64,000 bases of DNA from Oscillospiraceae bacterium (GCA_015066445.1 SVOK01000004.1:45498-109497), one strand, 5' to 3'. Numbered from the stretch's first letter, positions 43,704 to 52,930 are shown. Translations and numbers: made by a program. Notes: generated by a model not told the origin, from the sequence alone.

Positions 43704-44540
43704 TTAATATTTCTCTAAGAATGTATGCGCCTCACCGCTATCACGGTCACGCCAGCCGGGCATTGTTGCCATATTAACATTATGAAGGCTTCTGAAAATG
43801 CAGTCATCTGCCTCGGGGTTCTGCAACTTTATATCAGCTATAAGCTGTTTGATTTCTTTTCGTTTTGATGTAAGCTCAATATCGGCATTTTTCTCGGTCA
43901 TTTTGCAGGCGCACTGCAAAAATTTAAAGCCATTATAATTAGCCCAGGATATAATATCGTTTTCCTTAACCTTATAAAGCGGGCGGATTAGCTCCATACC
44001 CTCAAAATTAGTGCTATGAAGCTTTGGAAGCATTGTTTTAATTTCCGATGAATACATCATACTCATTAAAACAGTTTCTATAACATCGTTAAAATGGTGA
44101 CCTAAAGCTATTTTATTACAGCCCAGCTCCTTTGCTTTACTGTATAGACAGCCTCTGCGCATACGGGCGCAAAGATAGCAGGGCGAGCCTCCTGCCCTAT
44201 CTGTAACCTCAAAAATATCACTTTCAAATATATGCACAGGCAGATTAAGAAGCTTAGTATTATACTCGATAAGCTTTCGGTTTTCGGCATTATAACCTGG
44301 GTCCATTACAAGATAAACCAATTCAAATGGAACATTACTGAATTGCTGTAGCTGTCTTAAACAACACGCCATAAGCACTGAATCCTTACCGCCCGAAATA
44401 CAAACGGCAATTTTATCATTAGGTTTTATAAGCTCATACTCCTGCACAGCACCTATAAAATTACTCCAGATAGTCTTTCTGTATTTTTTAATTATACTTC
44501 TTTGCACTTCTATGTGCTTTTCTAATTCTCTTTTAGCCAA
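43704..44540 (-). CDS. TtcA family tRNA 2-thiolation PP-loop ATPase
   Basis: The 278-residue protein starts at a TTG behind AGGAG. It has the PP-loop SGGKDS (residues 49-54), a CxxC pair (Cys121 and Cys124 in CYLCARMRRG), GHHFNDVIET and a third Cys in QCACKM, which is the Fe-S and ATP-binding set of TtcA/TuaH-type tRNA thiolases. TtcA makes 2-thiocytidine at position 32 of tRNA; some relatives act elsewhere. It lies just after the hydrogenase-operon terminator. Confidence 0.87.
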   Translation of the reverse strand: MAKRELEKHIEVQRSIIKKYRKTIWSNFIGAVQEYELIKPNDKIAVCISGGKDSVLMACCLRQLQQFSNVPFELVYLVMDPGYNAENRKLIEYNTKLLNLPVHIFESDIFEVTDRAGGSPCYLCARMRRGCLYSKAKELGCNKIALGHHFNDVIETVLMSMMYSSEIKTMLPKLHSTNFEGMELIRPLYKVKENDIISWANYNGFKFLQCACKMTEKNADIELTSKRKEIKQLIADIKLQNPEADDCIFRSLHNVNMATMPGWRDRDSGEAHTFLEKY

Positions 44541-44558
44541 AATAATTCTCCTAAAATA

Positions 44559-44594
44559 AAAACTCCGTTACAATTATACTTGTAACGGAGTTTT
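44559..44594 (-). terminator. Terminator ending the hydrogenase operon
   Basis: A perfect 15-bp stem AAAACTCCGTTACAA/TTGTAACGGAGTTTT (44559-44573 with 44580-44594) with a six-base loop lies 31 bases after the hydA stop. Confidence 0.92.
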
Positions 44595-44625
44595 ATTTCA
44601 ATAGTAAATATAATGATTGTAGTTA

Positions 44626-46377
44626 TTACTTACCGTATTTATCACGAGCTACATAGCTTGTGTGTAAATCGTGGTGAGCCTTGTGACCGCCGAAGCCGTC
44701 ATACCACTCACTATAAAGTGTTTTAACTACAGGAGATTCGTGTGACTTTCTGATAGACATAGCTGCATCCTGATCATAAAGAGCCTTTGCACGAACTGCC
44801 TTAAGATCAACAGTATCACGAACATACTGAGGCTGAATAGGCTGACCGCCGCCGTTTACACAGCCGCCGGGGCATCCCATAATCTCAACAAAGGTCCAAC
44901 CGTCAGGGTTGCCAGCCTTCATTCTGTCCATAACAACCTTAGCAGCAGCAGCACCTGAAGCTACAGCAACCTTAATATCACTGCCAGCGATATTAACAGT
45001 AGCCTGCTTTAAGCCCTGTGTGCCACGGAGAGCAGTAAAGTCAATTTCAGTATTATCCTTGCCTGTGAGCCAGTCGTTAGCAGTTCTGAGAGCTGCTTCC
45101 ATAACACCGCCTGTTGCACCGAAGATAACAGCTGCACCGGTATCCTCACCCAAAGGATTGTCAAATTCTTCATCGGGAAGAGCCTTGAAATTGAGACCTG
45201 CACGCATAATCATACGTGAAAGCTCACGGGTTGTGATAGCAATATCAACATCAGGAACACCTGCTGCAGACTGATCCTCACGACCGATTTCAAACTTCTT
45301 AGCAGTACAAGGCATAACAGATACAGAAACTATATCCTTAGGATCAATGCCAGCTTTTTCTGCATAGTAGGTCTTGATAACAGCACCAGCCATCTGCTGA
45401 GGAGACTTGCAGGATGAGAGGTGATTAATCATATCAGGATAGTAATACTCGCAGAACTTAACCCAACCTGGTGAGCAGGAAGTAATCATAGGAAGAACTC
45501 CGCCGTTCTTAATACGCTCAACTAATTCGTTAGCTTCCTCAACGATAGTAAGGTCAGCGGCAAAGTCAGTATCGAATACCTTATCAAAGCCGAGTCTTCT
45601 GAGAGCTGCAACCATCTTGCCCTCAACATTAGTGCCGATAGGCATATCAAAGCACTCACCGAGAGTAGCACGGATAGAAGGAGCAGTCTGAACAACTACG
45701 TGCTTTGTAGGATCAGCTAATGCTTCCCAAATCTTATCGGTATCGTCCTTTTCAACAAGAGCGCCTGTAGGACATACAGCAGTACACTGACCGCAGGAAA
45801 TACAGGGAACGTTGTTAAGACCAACCTCAAACGGAGTACCGATAGCAGTATCAATACCACGGTTGTTAGCACCGATAACGCCAACATACTGCTCTTCACA
45901 AGCAGCAACGCAGCGACGGCAAAGAATACACTTATTGTTATCTCTAACAAGGTGAGCAGTAGAGTTATCAAGCTCATACTCAGGCTTGAAGCCGCCGAAA
46001 GCGGACTCCTCTACACCATAGTCACGGCAGAGCTTCTGCAATTCGCAATTTGTTGAACGAACGCAGGAAAGACACTTTTTATCGTGAGTTGAAAGAATAA
46101 GTTCAAGAGTTGTTTTTCTTGCCTTCTGAATTTTTTCAGTATTGGTAAGAACCTCCATACCCTCACTTGCAGGATAAACGCAAGCGGTAACTATACGGAA
46201 GCCTCTACCCTCGTTAACCTCAACAACACAGATACGGCAAGCGCCGATCTCGTTCTTTTCCTTCATAAAGCAAAGGGTGGGAATTTCAACACCGGCAATG
46301 CGAGCGGCATCTAAAACAGTAGAGCCCTTGGGTACGCTTACAGCAATACCGTTAATTTTAACATTAATCATATCCAT
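44626..46377 (-). CDS. hydA: Electron-bifurcating [FeFe]-hydrogenase, catalytic subunit HydA
   Basis: The 583-residue protein has the full cluster set: [2Fe-2S] Cys36/47/50/66, His-ligated [4Fe-4S] His98/Cys102/105/111, and two [4Fe-4S] at Cys150-160 and Cys192-202. The H-cluster motifs are TSCSPGW (299-305), MPCTAKK (Cys357) and GCPGGCVNGGG (Cys502/506). The first motif has Ser where most enzymes have TSCCP, a recognised variant. With HydB and HydC it should make H2 from NADH and reduced ferredoxin together. The C-terminal tail (about 515-583) has the short accessory segment common in this group. It is the last gene of the ten-gene operon. Confidence 0.96.
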   Translation of the reverse strand: MDMINVKINGIAVSVPKGSTVLDAARIAGVEIPTLCFMKEKNEIGACRICVVEVNEGRGFRIVTACVYPASEGMEVLTNTEKIQKARKTTLELILSTHDKKCLSCVRSTNCELQKLCRDYGVEESAFGGFKPEYELDNSTAHLVRDNNKCILCRRCVAACEEQYVGVIGANNRGIDTAIGTPFEVGLNNVPCISCGQCTAVCPTGALVEKDDTDKIWEALADPTKHVVVQTAPSIRATLGECFDMPIGTNVEGKMVAALRRLGFDKVFDTDFAADLTIVEEANELVERIKNGGVLPMITSCSPGWVKFCEYYYPDMINHLSSCKSPQQMAGAVIKTYYAEKAGIDPKDIVSVSVMPCTAKKFEIGREDQSAAGVPDVDIAITTRELSRMIMRAGLNFKALPDEEFDNPLGEDTGAAVIFGATGGVMEAALRTANDWLTGKDNTEIDFTALRGTQGLKQATVNIAGSDIKVAVASGAAAAKVVMDRMKAGNPDGWTFVEIMGCPGGCVNGGGQPIQPQYVRDTVDLKAVRAKALYDQDAAMSIRKSHESPVVKTLYSEWYDGFGGHKAHHDLHTSYVARDKYGK

Positions 46378-46396
46378 TATATTTTAGGCTCCTTTC

Positions 46397-48220
46397 TTAT
46401 ATTTTGGAAATAGCTTTAAACTTACAGTTGCCCATACATACTCCGCACTTAACGCACTTTTCAGCGTCAATTTCATAAGAAGGTAACTTATGACCGGGAG
46501 CTATGTAATCGGTCTTAACAATAGCGCTAACAGGACAGTTTCTTGCGCAAAGTCCGCAGCCGATACACTTATCCTTATCAATTGTAAAGGTAAGAAGATC
46601 TTTACATACGCCTGCAGGACATTTCTTATCAACAACGTGAGCTACATACTCGTCACGGAAGAATTTAAGAGTAGCAAGAACGGGGTTAGGAGCAGTCTGA
46701 CCGAGACCGCAAAGTGAGTTCTGCTTAATATAGTTACAGAGCTCTTCGAGCTTATCAATATCCTCAAGAGTACCCTTACCCTTTGTGATATCATCGAGCA
46801 TTTCAAGAAGTCTCTTAGTACCAACACGGCAAGGAGTACACTTACCGCAAGACTCGTCAACAGTAAATTCAAGGAAGAATTTAGCCATATCAACCATACA
46901 GGTATCCTCGTCCATAACGATAAGACCACCTGAACCCATCATACAGCCGATAGCAGTAAGGTTATCAAAGTCAACCTCGGTATCAATAAGAGACTCAGGG
47001 ATACATCCACCGGAAGGACCACCTGTCTGAGCAGCCTTAAACTTCTTACCGTTAGGAATACCGCCACCGATATCATCAATAATGTGACGAAGTGTTGTAC
47101 CCATAGGAATCTCAACAAGACCTGTGTTATTGATGTTACCGCCAAGGGCGAATACCTTTGTACCCTTAGAACGCTCAGTACCCATAGAAGCAAACCATTC
47201 AGCACCCTTTAAGATAATCTGAGGAACGTTAGCAAAGGTTTCAACGTTATTTTCAACGGTAGGCTTGCCGAAAAGACCCTTAACTGCAGGATAAGGAGGA
47301 CGGGGTCTTGGCTCACCACGGTTACCTTCAATTGAGGTCATAAGAGCGGTTTCCTCACCGCAAACGAATGCACCTGCACCGAGGCGGATATGAAGGTCAA
47401 AATCAAAGCCAGATTCAAAAATATTCTTACCTAAAAGTCCGTACTCACGTGCATCGTCAATAGCCTTCTGTAAACGCTTAACAGCGATAGGATATTCAGC
47501 ACGAACATATACATAACCCTCGGTAGCGCCGATTGCATAACCTGCAATAGCCATAGCCTCTACGAGACAGTGGGGGTCGCCTTCAAGAACGGAACGGTCC
47601 ATAAATGCACCGGGGTCGCCTTCGTCGGCATTACAAACAACATACTTCTGGTCTGCCTTGTTAGGAGCACATAGAGACCATTTGAAGCCTGTAGGGAATC
47701 CGCCGCCGCCACGGCCACGAAGACCGGAATCGGTGATTACCTTAATAACATCCTCAGGTGTCATTTCAGTAAGTACCTTACCAAGAGCTGCATAACCGTC
47801 CATTGCGATATACTCTTCAATGCTTTCGGGGTTGATAACACCGCAGTTACGGAGTACAACACGGTTCTGAGACTTATAGAAGGTGGTATCACCAAGAGCT
47901 ACATTAAGCTTTTCTTCAGTAGAAAGCTCCTCGCCTGTTTCACTGTAAACAAGACGCTCAACCTTTCTACCCTTAAGAAGATGCTCTTCAACAATTTCCT
48001 TAACATCGCCAACCTCTACACGGCTGTAGAAGGTACCGTCAGGATAAACGATAACAACAGGACCTAAAGCGCAAAGACCAAAACAACCGGTCTCAACAAC
48101 CTTAACTTCTTCAGAAAGACCGCAAGCTTCGATGTTTTCTTTGAAAGCCTGCTGAATCTGTACACTACCCGAAGAAGTACAGCCTGTACCGCCACAAATA
48201 AGTACATGTGAACGAATCAT
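46397..48220 (-). CDS. hydB: Electron-bifurcating hydrogenase, NuoF-like flavoprotein subunit HydB
   Basis: The ATG at 48220 lies seven bases after GGAGGT and gives 607 residues. A thioredoxin-like [2Fe-2S] domain (about 1-95, Cys9 and Cys14 and then ETGCFGLC) is followed by a NuoF domain with RGRGGGGFPTGFKW (FMN/NADH) and CNADEGDPGAFMDRS. A [4Fe-4S] site SCGKCTPCRVG and two C-terminal ferredoxin clusters (CIGCGLCARNCP and CVKCGVCMGNC) come next. It is the presumed bifurcation site taking electrons from NADH and ferredoxin. It sits directly before hydA. Confidence 0.96.
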   Translation of the reverse strand: MIRSHVLICGGTGCTSSGSVQIQQAFKENIEACGLSEEVKVVETGCFGLCALGPVVIVYPDGTFYSRVEVGDVKEIVEEHLLKGRKVERLVYSETGEELSTEEKLNVALGDTTFYKSQNRVVLRNCGVINPESIEEYIAMDGYAALGKVLTEMTPEDVIKVITDSGLRGRGGGGFPTGFKWSLCAPNKADQKYVVCNADEGDPGAFMDRSVLEGDPHCLVEAMAIAGYAIGATEGYVYVRAEYPIAVKRLQKAIDDAREYGLLGKNIFESGFDFDLHIRLGAGAFVCGEETALMTSIEGNRGEPRPRPPYPAVKGLFGKPTVENNVETFANVPQIILKGAEWFASMGTERSKGTKVFALGGNINNTGLVEIPMGTTLRHIIDDIGGGIPNGKKFKAAQTGGPSGGCIPESLIDTEVDFDNLTAIGCMMGSGGLIVMDEDTCMVDMAKFFLEFTVDESCGKCTPCRVGTKRLLEMLDDITKGKGTLEDIDKLEELCNYIKQNSLCGLGQTAPNPVLATLKFFRDEYVAHVVDKKCPAGVCKDLLTFTIDKDKCIGCGLCARNCPVSAIVKTDYIAPGHKLPSYEIDAEKCVKCGVCMGNCKFKAISKI

Positions 48221-48235
48221 AAAACTTACCTCCAA

Positions 48236-48607
48236 TTAATTCTTAGCAGCAGCTATTGTATAATCGGTAACAATTTTGCCGCCCTTAAGATGTTCTTCAA
48301 CTACACGCTTAGCCTTATCAGCATCCATCTTTACATAGGTAACCTTGTCCTTACCTGCTTCAAAGATTTCAACGATAGGCTCATACTGACAAAGACCAAT
48401 ACAGCCTGTCTGAGAAACGGTAACCTTATCAGCTAAACCGCCCTCATTTACACACTCAACTATTGCGTTCAGTACAGGACGAGCGCCTGCAGCAATACCA
48501 CAGGTAGCCATACCTACAACAACGCGAACGTCGGCAGTGCCTTCGCGAAGAACAACCTTGTCCTTCATTTTTTCTTTGATTGCCTGTAATTCAGCCAATG
48601 ACTTCAT
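48236..48607 (-). CDS. Thioredoxin-like [2Fe-2S] ferredoxin of the hydrogenase operon
   Basis: This 123-residue protein has the NuoE/HydB N-terminal-like [2Fe-2S] pattern: VGMATCGIAAGARPV with one Cys and QTGCIGLCQYEPIVE with two more, spaced as in thioredoxin-like ferredoxins. Such a gene accompanies hydABC and the sensory hydrogenase in Thermotoga and clostridial operons (established context, from memory). It may carry electrons to or from the complex or the sensor. It lies 15 bases upstream of hydB. Confidence 0.88.
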   Translation of the reverse strand: MKSLAELQAIKEKMKDKVVLREGTADVRVVVGMATCGIAAGARPVLNAIVECVNEGGLADKVTVSQTGCIGLCQYEPIVEIFEAGKDKVTYVKMDADKAKRVVEEHLKGGKIVTDYTIAAAKN

Positions 48608-48639
48608 AATATATATCTTCCTTTCTGTAATATACTAAA

Positions 48640-49182
48640 TTAAATATATTGTTCGTTAAGATATTCTTCTATCCACTTTATAACATCGTAGGTATTAAGC
48701 GGTACATCACCTAAAACCCCACGAAGCTCACGGGTATCAAGCAAAACTTCCCTTTCTTCTTTTTTATGAACGAAAAGAAAATCTGTATCAGGATGACCCT
48801 GAATTAAAGTGGTTATACTTGCAACCACATCACCTAACGGTGTGCAGTCTATATGATTCTTGTGAAACACAGCAGTTACTACAGTTCCGTGCTCGTCGGG
48901 GTATTCGGATATATGCTTTGAGCTTATACTAAGGTTTCCGCCCGTAAGCTCAGCTTCTAATTTTAAAAGCGGAAGTCCCATACCAACCTTACGTGTGGTG
49001 CGGGTGGTATAAAAAGGATTTGTGACCGTTTTTAAAATTTCATCTGTCATACCGCAACCGTCATCTTTGATAGTTAAGGTAAGCTTATCGCCTTCCTCAA
49101 CAATTTTAATTTCTGTAAGGGTTGCCTTTGCTTTAACCGAATTCTCCGCAATATCCAGAATATTTAAAGATAATTCTTTCAT
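48640..49182 (-). CDS. Histidine-kinase-like ATPase domain protein of the hydrogenase operon
   Basis: The 180-residue protein is an HATPase_c domain alone: ILDIAENSVKAKA (N box), IKDDGCGMTDEIL (G1), TTRKVGMGLPLLK (G2) and a C-terminal extension (about 120-180) of unknown role. It has no histidine phospho-site or sensor domain. In this operon type such ATPases accompany the sensory hydrogenase and are thought to be part of its signalling output. It overlaps the PHP gene by four bases. Confidence 0.85.
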   Translation of the reverse strand: MKELSLNILDIAENSVKAKATLTEIKIVEEGDKLTLTIKDDGCGMTDEILKTVTNPFYTTRTTRKVGMGLPLLKLEAELTGGNLSISSKHISEYPDEHGTVVTAVFHKNHIDCTPLGDVVASITTLIQGHPDTDFLFVHKKEEREVLLDTRELRGVLGDVPLNTYDVIKWIEEYLNEQYI

Positions 49183-49913
49183 AGCTCACCTTTTAAGAAA
49201 CGTATTACATATTCGCCCGCATTATCGCTTTCTGCAGGAATTTCGGGCAGAGTTAAAAACTCATTCTGCTCCTTGATATCCCACAAAAAATGTGCATCAG
49301 AGCTTATTACAAGCTTTTCCTTTTCTATTCCGCTAAGCTCTGCGCATTCATCAAGCTTTTCTGCAAGATGAACCTCTGCACAACCAAAATGCGGAGTTTC
49401 AGGGAAAACGCCAAGCACTGCAATTACTCCGTTGGAATCACGGTCGATATGAGCCGGATAGCAAATACCACCGTAGCTCTCAACAAAGCTTGGTGCTTCA
49501 TCAAGACTGAGTGTTGTAGCATTACTGAGTAAATGCTCCTCAGAGCCTATGATATTATCTTCGCTGTCACATATAAGCTGATTACCAAAAATATCCGCTC
49601 GGTTTGGTATTAAAATCCTTCTTTGCTGTAAGGCTTCATCAAAAGCCATAGCTTTTTTAAGATTTTCAAAAAGGCAAACCACGTGAATATCCTCAGCGGT
49701 AGTAAGCTCCATACCTGCCACAGGTAAAATCCCGTGTCGCTTAGCCGCTTCAAAAAAAGCGGGGCAGTTTTTACAGGTATTGTGATCTGTCAGCGCCATA
49801 AGATTCAAGCCGTTAAGCTCCCCCATTCCCACAATGCTGTCCGGTGTGGAATCATCGTCCCCGCAGGGTGACAGACAGGAATGAATGTGCAAATCGTAAT
49901 AATACTTTTTCAT
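49179..49913 (-). CDS. PHP domain phosphoesterase of the hydrogenase operon
   Basis: This 244-residue protein has the four PHP motifs: YDLHIHSCLSPCGDDD, MALTDHNTCKNC, CYPAHIDRDSNG and ISSDAHFLWDI. Metal ligands are His, Asp and Glu within these. The substrate is unknown, but PHP proteins of this type are conserved in hydS operons and may act on a signalling nucleotide or phosphoprotein (inference). Start and stop both overlap neighbours by four bases. Confidence 0.85.
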   Translation of the reverse strand: MKKYYYDLHIHSCLSPCGDDDSTPDSIVGMGELNGLNLMALTDHNTCKNCPAFFEAAKRHGILPVAGMELTTAEDIHVVCLFENLKKAMAFDEALQQRRILIPNRADIFGNQLICDSEDNIIGSEEHLLSNATTLSLDEAPSFVESYGGICYPAHIDRDSNGVIAVLGVFPETPHFGCAEVHLAEKLDECAELSGIEKEKLVISSDAHFLWDIKEQNEFLTLPEIPAESDNAGEYVIRFLKGEL

Positions 49914-50236
49914 AAGACCTGACTTAAAAACACAGCTGTATCATAAATGCTGCATTGTGCCGAAATAATATTTATGTTTTTTTGTTTAGCGGTTTCTATT
50001 ACCTCTTCTTCAACCTTAACACCCTCAGCAAGTATTATGCAGGAGGTATCTGCCAAAGAAGCTACCGCCAATATATTTAAGTTGGACATTATGGTAATCC
50101 AAGCGTTTCCGCTTTCGGCTCTGCCCATAACCCAGCTTAAAAGGTCGCCAATGTATACACCTGAAATGTCACGCTCGGGCTCAGATAAAATAATTGGAGT
50201 AAATAACTCTAAATCAGCTAAAGCCTTAACTGTCAT
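49910..50236 (-). CDS. DRTGG domain protein (second copy in operon)
   Basis: The 108-residue protein is related to the DRTGG-domain protein encoded at 51942-52298. It contains YIGDLLSWVMGRAESGNAWI and AVASLADTSCIILAEGV and ends YDTAVFLSQVL. DRTGG domains are small alpha/beta modules found next to CBS and kinase-like domains; some bind nucleotides. It overlaps hydS by one base and the PHP gene by four. Confidence 0.75.
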   Translation of the reverse strand: MTVKALADLELFTPIILSEPERDISGVYIGDLLSWVMGRAESGNAWITIMSNLNILAVASLADTSCIILAEGVKVEEEVIETAKQKNINIISAQCSIYDTAVFLSQVL

Positions 50237-51504
50237 TACTTATCCTCGCCTTCCTTCAGTTTATGCTGTCTTATCAGACAATCTTCGATTTTAGCCTGTT
50301 TCTTGACAACGTCCTCTGCAAACGCCCTGCAATTAGGCGCTCCGCAGGAGCCACAGTCTATACAAGGAAGCTCTGATTTGAGCTTTTGTATTTCAGACAT
50401 CATTCGCATAGATTCCTGCATACTGTCACTAAGTCTTGAAATAGGCTTATAAACAGGCATTTCTTTGAACAAAACATCTTCGGGCAGTTTTTCCTTCTGC
50501 TCATCAGTTAAGAAGTTTTGCGAAACAGGAAGATAACGCCTTAGCGCTTGTAATCTGGCTTTAGCTATAAACGGATTCTGAATGGTCATAACTCCGCCTA
50601 CGCAACCGCCTGTACAGGCGTTGAGCTCGATAAACTCAAGCGGAGGTATATTACCGTTTTCCACCTGATCAAGCACTTTTATTACATTATCAATACCGTC
50701 TGCCGCTAAATAACTGTCGTTAAATATTGCGGTCGCTTCTCCACCAGAAGAAGCCCATCCGATGCCTATCATACCTGAATTGGAGAGAGATTTCACCTCA
50801 GCACCGTATTTCATAGCAGAAATAAGCTGAAAATATATATCGTTTACTGCCACAACGCAGTCAACACGGCTTTTATAATCGGCAAAGCCATTTTTAACAT
50901 AGCTTGCCTTTGCAGGACACGGGGAAATAAAGCATACTCCTATTTCTTCGTCACGAAGCTCGGGGTGTTCTCGCTTTGCTTTATCACGTGCCAACATTGC
51001 CGCAACCTCCATTGGAGGAAGCATTTTAATTATATTTTCTTTAAGAGATGGAAATCTCAGACCTATAAGCCTTAAAACAACAGGACAAGCCGAGCTTATA
51101 ACCGGCTTTTTAACCGTGTTGTTTTTAAGATAAACTCTTGTATATGCAGAAACAAGCTCTGCTGCTGCGGATACCTCGAAAACATCATCAAATCCGATTT
51201 TAAGAAGTCCGTCCAGAACATAGTCTACATCGTCAAGATTTTCAAACTGACCATAAAGCGTAGGTGCAGGAAGAGCAATCTTCCATTTAAAGCCATCCAT
51301 TGCGGAAAGCTTACTGCACTTGGCTTTTTTAGCGCTTTGAGGACAAACCCTTATACATTCGCCGCAGTCTATGCAACGTCCTTCGTTAATAACCGCACGG
51401 TTATCCCTTATTCGGATAGCCTCGGTAGGACAGTGTTTAAGACAGGTAGTACAGCCGTTACATTTCGGGGCATCTAAATATACTGAATGCTCATAAGTAT
51501 TCAT
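50236..51504 (-). CDS. Putative sensory [FeFe]-hydrogenase (HydS-like)
   Basis: This 422-residue protein has two N-terminal ferredoxin clusters (Cys15/18/21/25 and Cys44/47/50/54), a hydrogenase large-subunit domain (about 70-335) with degenerate H-cluster motifs SSACPVV (Cys140), SPCPAK (Cys196) and ACTGGCVGG (Cys297/301), and a C-terminal [4Fe-4S] motif CIDCGSCGAPNC (Cys381/384/387/392). The Ala in SSACP replaces the proton-relay Cys of catalytic enzymes, as in sensory hydrogenases of Thermotoga type. It probably senses H2 or redox state to control the operon through the HATPase and DRTGG partners (inference). Confidence 0.85.
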   Translation of the reverse strand: MNTYEHSVYLDAPKCNGCTTCLKHCPTEAIRIRDNRAVINEGRCIDCGECIRVCPQSAKKAKCSKLSAMDGFKWKIALPAPTLYGQFENLDDVDYVLDGLLKIGFDDVFEVSAAAELVSAYTRVYLKNNTVKKPVISSACPVVLRLIGLRFPSLKENIIKMLPPMEVAAMLARDKAKREHPELRDEEIGVCFISPCPAKASYVKNGFADYKSRVDCVVAVNDIYFQLISAMKYGAEVKSLSNSGMIGIGWASSGGEATAIFNDSYLAADGIDNVIKVLDQVENGNIPPLEFIELNACTGGCVGGVMTIQNPFIAKARLQALRRYLPVSQNFLTDEQKEKLPEDVLFKEMPVYKPISRLSDSMQESMRMMSEIQKLKSELPCIDCGSCGAPNCRAFAEDVVKKQAKIEDCLIRQHKLKEGEDK

Positions 51505-51523
51505 AAATATTACCTACCGAAAT

Positions 51524-51949
51524 TTAATTAATATTAACCCTCATAGTTATTGTAGTGCCTTCGCCCACAACCGAATCGATTTTCATATAATCTGTGTATC
51601 GCTTCATATTAGGAAGTCCCATTCCGGCTCCAAAGCCCAAAGAACGGATATTATCGGTCGCAGTGGAAAAGCCCTCCTGCATAGCCTGATTAATATCTTT
51701 TATTCCGGGGCCCTTATCGCAAAGACGGATTTCAATATATTCCTCTGTTACAGATACGTCGGCAGAGCCGCCGCCTGCGTGGATAACCATATTGATTTCA
51801 CCCTCATACATAGCTATAGATACACGTCTTATAATTTCGGGCGGTAACCCTAACTGTCTTAAATTCTTTTTCACTCCAACAGATGCCTGCCCGGCAGATG
51901 TGAAATCGCCGCCATCAACGTCGAAATGAAAGTTAAGAATGTCAGACAT
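51524..51949 (-). CDS. Anti-sigma-factor-like ATPase (HATPase, RsbW/SpoIIAB type)
   Basis: The 141-residue protein has the compact GHKL fold: VSIAMYEGEINMVIHAGGG (N box), CDKGPGIKDINQAM (G1) and GFGAGMGLPNMKRY (G2). This is the layout of serine-kinase anti-sigma factors such as SpoIIAB and RsbW. No sigma factor or anti-anti-sigma factor gene is adjacent. It may phosphorylate a DRTGG or another partner in the hydrogenase sensory module (inference). It overlaps the upstream DRTGG gene by eight bases. Confidence 0.87.
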   Translation of the reverse strand: MSDILNFHFDVDGGDFTSAGQASVGVKKNLRQLGLPPEIIRRVSIAMYEGEINMVIHAGGGSADVSVTEEYIEIRLCDKGPGIKDINQAMQEGFSTATDNIRSLGFGAGMGLPNMKRYTDYMKIDSVVGEGTTITMRVNIN

Positions 51950-52298
51950 TTTTAGCCCTGTTTCCTACAAGACCGTTGCTGTAAAGAATACCGCAGGCCT
52001 CGTATAATCTTTTGGTTGTAGCCAATAACACAATACCGCTCTCATTTGCAAGCTCAATCATTTCGGCAGTGGGAAGCTTTGAACGAACAAATACGATACA
52101 TTTCATATCCATCATTTCTGCGGTACGAATCACCTGAGAGTTAACAAGGCCTGTCATTAAAACGGCCTGATCCTTAACATAGGCTAAAACGTCGCTCATC
52201 ATATCACTGCCACAGGCTGAGTAAACATGTTCGCTTAAGCCTTCCTCACAGCAGATAACCTGAGCTTCAAGTAAATCCTTAATTGTACTGATTTTCAT
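51942..52298 (-). CDS. DRTGG domain protein (first copy in operon)
   Basis: The 118-residue protein has the DRTGG-like core SDMMSDVLAYVKDQAVLMTG, MDMKCIVFVRSKLPTAEMI and a final YEACGILYSNGL. It resembles the second copy at 49910. Both lack the kinase domain with which DRTGG is often associated. It sits between hydC and the anti-sigma-like ATPase, supporting a regulatory role within this operon. Confidence 0.75.
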   Translation of the reverse strand: MKISTIKDLLEAQVICCEEGLSEHVYSACGSDMMSDVLAYVKDQAVLMTGLVNSQVIRTAEMMDMKCIVFVRSKLPTAEMIELANESGIVLLATTKRLYEACGILYSNGLVGNRAKNV

Positions 52299-52322
52299 AC
52301 AGCTTCTCCCTTCGGGAAGAAT

Positions 52323-52826
52323 TTATTTACTGAATCCGTATTTTTCCAAGATGCCGTCAACATCGTCAGCAGTAAGACGACCGTAAACCTCTTCGTTAAC
52401 GGTAAGAACAGGAGCCAATCCGCAAGCGCCTATACAACGGCAAGCGGTAAGAGAAAACTTTCCGTCCTCTGTACACTCATCTGCGCCGATACCGAGTCTT
52501 TCGCTCAGCTTGTCAAAAATATCACCTGCGCCCTTAACGTAGCAAGCGGTACCAAGACATACTGAAATGTTGTACTCACCCTTAGGTGTAAGTGAGAACT
52601 GTGCATAGAAGGTAGCAACACCGTAAACTTTTTCAAGCGGTACGTCCATTCCTTCAGCGATCATTTTCTGCACTTCGATGGGAAGATAACCGTAGATATC
52701 CTGTGCACCCTGCATAACAGCCATTAAAAGACTCTTGTCATGCTTGTTAGCATCGATTAATTCCCAAAGCTTTTTTTCTTGTTCGGCAGTTCCCTTAAAG
52801 GGAAGGTTACTAATCTTTTTTAGCAT
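52323..52826 (-). CDS. hydC: Electron-bifurcating hydrogenase, NuoE-like subunit HydC
   Basis: The 167-residue protein is a NuoE/HydC thioredoxin-like [2Fe-2S] subunit: YGVATFYAQFSLTPKGEYNI, CLGTACYVKGA and TACRCIGACGLAPVLTVN with four Cys ligands. It is the first gene of the operon and the smallest subunit of the trimer. The other subunits lie about 4 kb downstream, with the sensory module between. The ATG lies 26 bases after AATCCTCCTC-like leader sequence on the opposite strand, with GGAGGATTC before it. Confidence 0.94.
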   Translation of the reverse strand: MLKKISNLPFKGTAEQEKKLWELIDANKHDKSLLMAVMQGAQDIYGYLPIEVQKMIAEGMDVPLEKVYGVATFYAQFSLTPKGEYNISVCLGTACYVKGAGDIFDKLSERLGIGADECTEDGKFSLTACRCIGACGLAPVLTVNEEVYGRLTADDVDGILEKYGFSK

Positions 52827-52913
52827 TTGAACCGAATCCTCCTCTATATTTTTGTAAGTCTGCTTTGGCGAACTATCAAGCCTTCACTTAACATAGTTTT
52901 GCCAAGGCATACA

Positions 52914-52930
52914 TATACTACTGTAGTATA
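52914..52930. promoter_or_regulatory. Perfect palindrome, candidate operator of the hydrogenase operon
   Basis: TATACTAC-T-GTAGTATA is an exact 8-bp inverted repeat around a central T. It covers the -10 of the candidate promoter, so a bound repressor would block initiation. It does not look like a Rex box (TTGTTAAxxxxTTAACAA). Confidence 0.55.
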
